Shown: in pieces, positions 5,450 to 6,338 of the stretch | Position numbering within the stretch: position 1 is the stretch's first letter | Layout of the letters: each line of letters begins with the position of its first letter | Source: Salibacteraceae bacterium | GTDB lineage: Bacteria > Bacteroidota > Bacteroidia > Flavobacteriales_G > Salibacteraceae | Assembly (NCBI GenBank): GCA_023262195.1 | Contig: JALRDM010000416.1 | Location: 1-6,338, forward strand | DNA length: 6,338 bases | Direction: 5' to 3' | Translations under genes and position numbers: made by a program | Notes under the pieces: generated by a model | What the model was told of the DNA's origin: nothing | The model's input: only the letters and a program-made list of their open reading frames with translations | Databases searched by the model: none

Positions 5450-6338
5450 CTTCCGTGTAGTTGTGCTAAATACTCCTGCTCTGTCTGCCCTGGCGTAGCG
5501 TGTAATTCTGCTTCAATCTCTAGCACGTGATAGTCCATGATGCTGCTATAGCCACTCCGAGAAATCACCTTTTTGGCTTGAGCTAACTCTTCTAAAAGCT
5601 CCGTATCATCAAGATGATTCACCATCCTTAAGTTATCGATCTGCTGGTCTCGCGGTTCATCTGGTTTGCCTTGAACAATTAATGCCGGTTTCCCACTTTC
5701 TATAAACCGCCTTGCTAATTCTGCTTCGAACAAACTCCGTTGAGGTTCAGGGCCACTGATGATGGCAATTGCGTCCCATTTTATTGGCGTCTTTACTAAG
5801 GGCACTTCAAATCGACTCAAGGGACCGATATATCGGGCGTTTATTGGTAATCGATGTGGGTGTGATAAATCTCCCGCGAGTCCAGGAGCCTTTTCATAAT
5901 CTGGAATCCAGACTTCATCATAGCGGCTCATTACCCATCGGTTGAGCCAATTAATCAAGCCTTGAAACACAGGACTCATGATTTGAACTTGATGGGTCAT
6001 AAAAATGGATTTAGCCTTGCTCGTGCACAATCCAAAACGTGAATCGGATATCACTAAATCCACGTTACGTTGACGCACCTCACGCTGTAATGCCTTGTGT
6101 TCTTGCCAAATACTCCTAAGCAATCGCGGGCCGGTTATAATAAAGTGCTTCGGCATATTACCATCCTTAGGATAGGTGATTTCCATAAAAGGAATATCAA
6201 TAAACTCAATCCCGTGAAATCTACTTTCGAGTATTGCTCGCGGGCCTTTATTGGCCGCCACTATCACATGATTCCCCAACTCGAGTTGTTGCTTTATAAG
6301 CGGTATACACCGTGTGGCGTGACCCAAACCCCAGTGCA
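5446..6338 (-). CDS. GT-B glycosyltransferase, MurG-like, 5' end outside the window
   Basis: The frame runs through the right window edge, so the N-terminus is missing; 297 complete codons before the stop are visible. The only start in the visible frame is a TTG at 6327, but this is the Leu of HWGLGHATRC, the glycine-rich N-terminal signature of this Bacteroidota family, whose usual form is close to (D)WGLGHATR. The true start should therefore lie a little upstream. The N-terminal Rossmann half includes VIVAANKGPRA and VDLVISDSRFGL. The C-terminal, nucleotide-sugar-binding half starts near IAIISGPEPQR and ends with ISRSGYSSIMD and ATPGQTEQEYLAQL, equivalent in position to the donor-binding motifs of MurG-type (GT28) enzymes. 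No membrane segment is visible; a cytoplasmic or membrane-associated enzyme of surface-glycan synthesis is likely. The protein stops five residues after the EQEYLA motif, where I would expect a further helix in relatives. Donor and acceptor are unknown. Confidence 0.88.
   Translation of the reverse strand, partial: HWGLGHATRCIPLIKQQLELGNHVIVAANKGPRAILESRFHGIEFIDIPFMEITYPKDGNMPKHFIITGPRLLRSIWQEHKALQREVRQRNVDLVISDSRFGLCTSKAKSIFMTHQVQIMSPVFQGLINWLNRWVMSRYDEVWIPDYEKAPGLAGDLSHPHRLPINARYIGPLSRFEVPLVKTPIKWDAIAIISGPEPQRSLFEAELARRFIESGKPALIVQGKPDEPRDQQIDNLRMVNHLDDTELLEELAQAKKVISRSGYSSIMDYHVLEIEAELHATPGQTEQEYLAQLHGS

Noticed and set aside
6325..6327. TTG as start codon of the glycosyltransferase
   Set aside because: The frame continues upstream to the edge as H-W-G-L-G-H-A-T-R, so this Leu lies inside a conserved motif; the gene is cut by the window, not started there.

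Overview
The window looks like marine-type Bacteroidota, most likely Flavobacteriales. The reasons are a lipoprotein with a GC-x-D-x-x-A-x-N-Y cysteine motif, a TonB-dependent receptor with a carboxypeptidase-regulatory-like N-terminal domain, a PhoB/PhoR-type pair with the Bacteroidota-style H-box 'HELRTPIFNMQGY', a GSCFA-family protein, a glycosyltransferase with the 'WGLGHATR' signature, moderate GC, and mostly weak or absent Shine-Dalgarno sequences. The genus cannot be fixed from this sequence alone.

Layout: (1) Positions 1-2251, minus strand, hold an outer-membrane pair. A beta-helix lipoprotein (917-2251) is transcribed first. After a 104-bp gap holding a strong stem-loop comes a TonB-dependent receptor (812 down to the left edge, 3' part outside the window). 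(2) Positions 2252-2697 are a divergent regulatory region with no convincing gene. It carries a candidate Bacteroidota-type promoter facing the lipoprotein, a cluster of TGTTA motifs including an 11-bp direct repeat, and AT-rich inverted repeats. (3) Positions 2698-5449, plus strand, form a probable three-gene operon: an OmpR/PhoB-type response regulator, a PhoR-type histidine kinase with almost no extracytoplasmic sensor, and a GSCFA-family SGNH-like protein starting 5 bp after the kinase. (4) Positions 5446-6338, minus strand, hold a GT-B (MurG-like) glycosyltransferase whose 5' end lies outside the window. It converges on the GSCFA gene with overlapping stop codons.

Working model (inference): the two-component system controls the divergent lipoprotein/receptor pair, through direct repeats spaced like a Pho box. 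The pair would capture and import a nutrient, with phosphate or an organophosphate the first candidate because of the PhoBR resemblance. Nothing in the sequence identifies the ligand. No CRISPR array, insertion sequence, tRNA, rRNA, phage gene or defence gene was seen. Most of the window is ordinary Bacteroidota core or accessory content; the less ordinary parts are the lipoprotein/receptor pair, its internal stem-loop and its promoter region.
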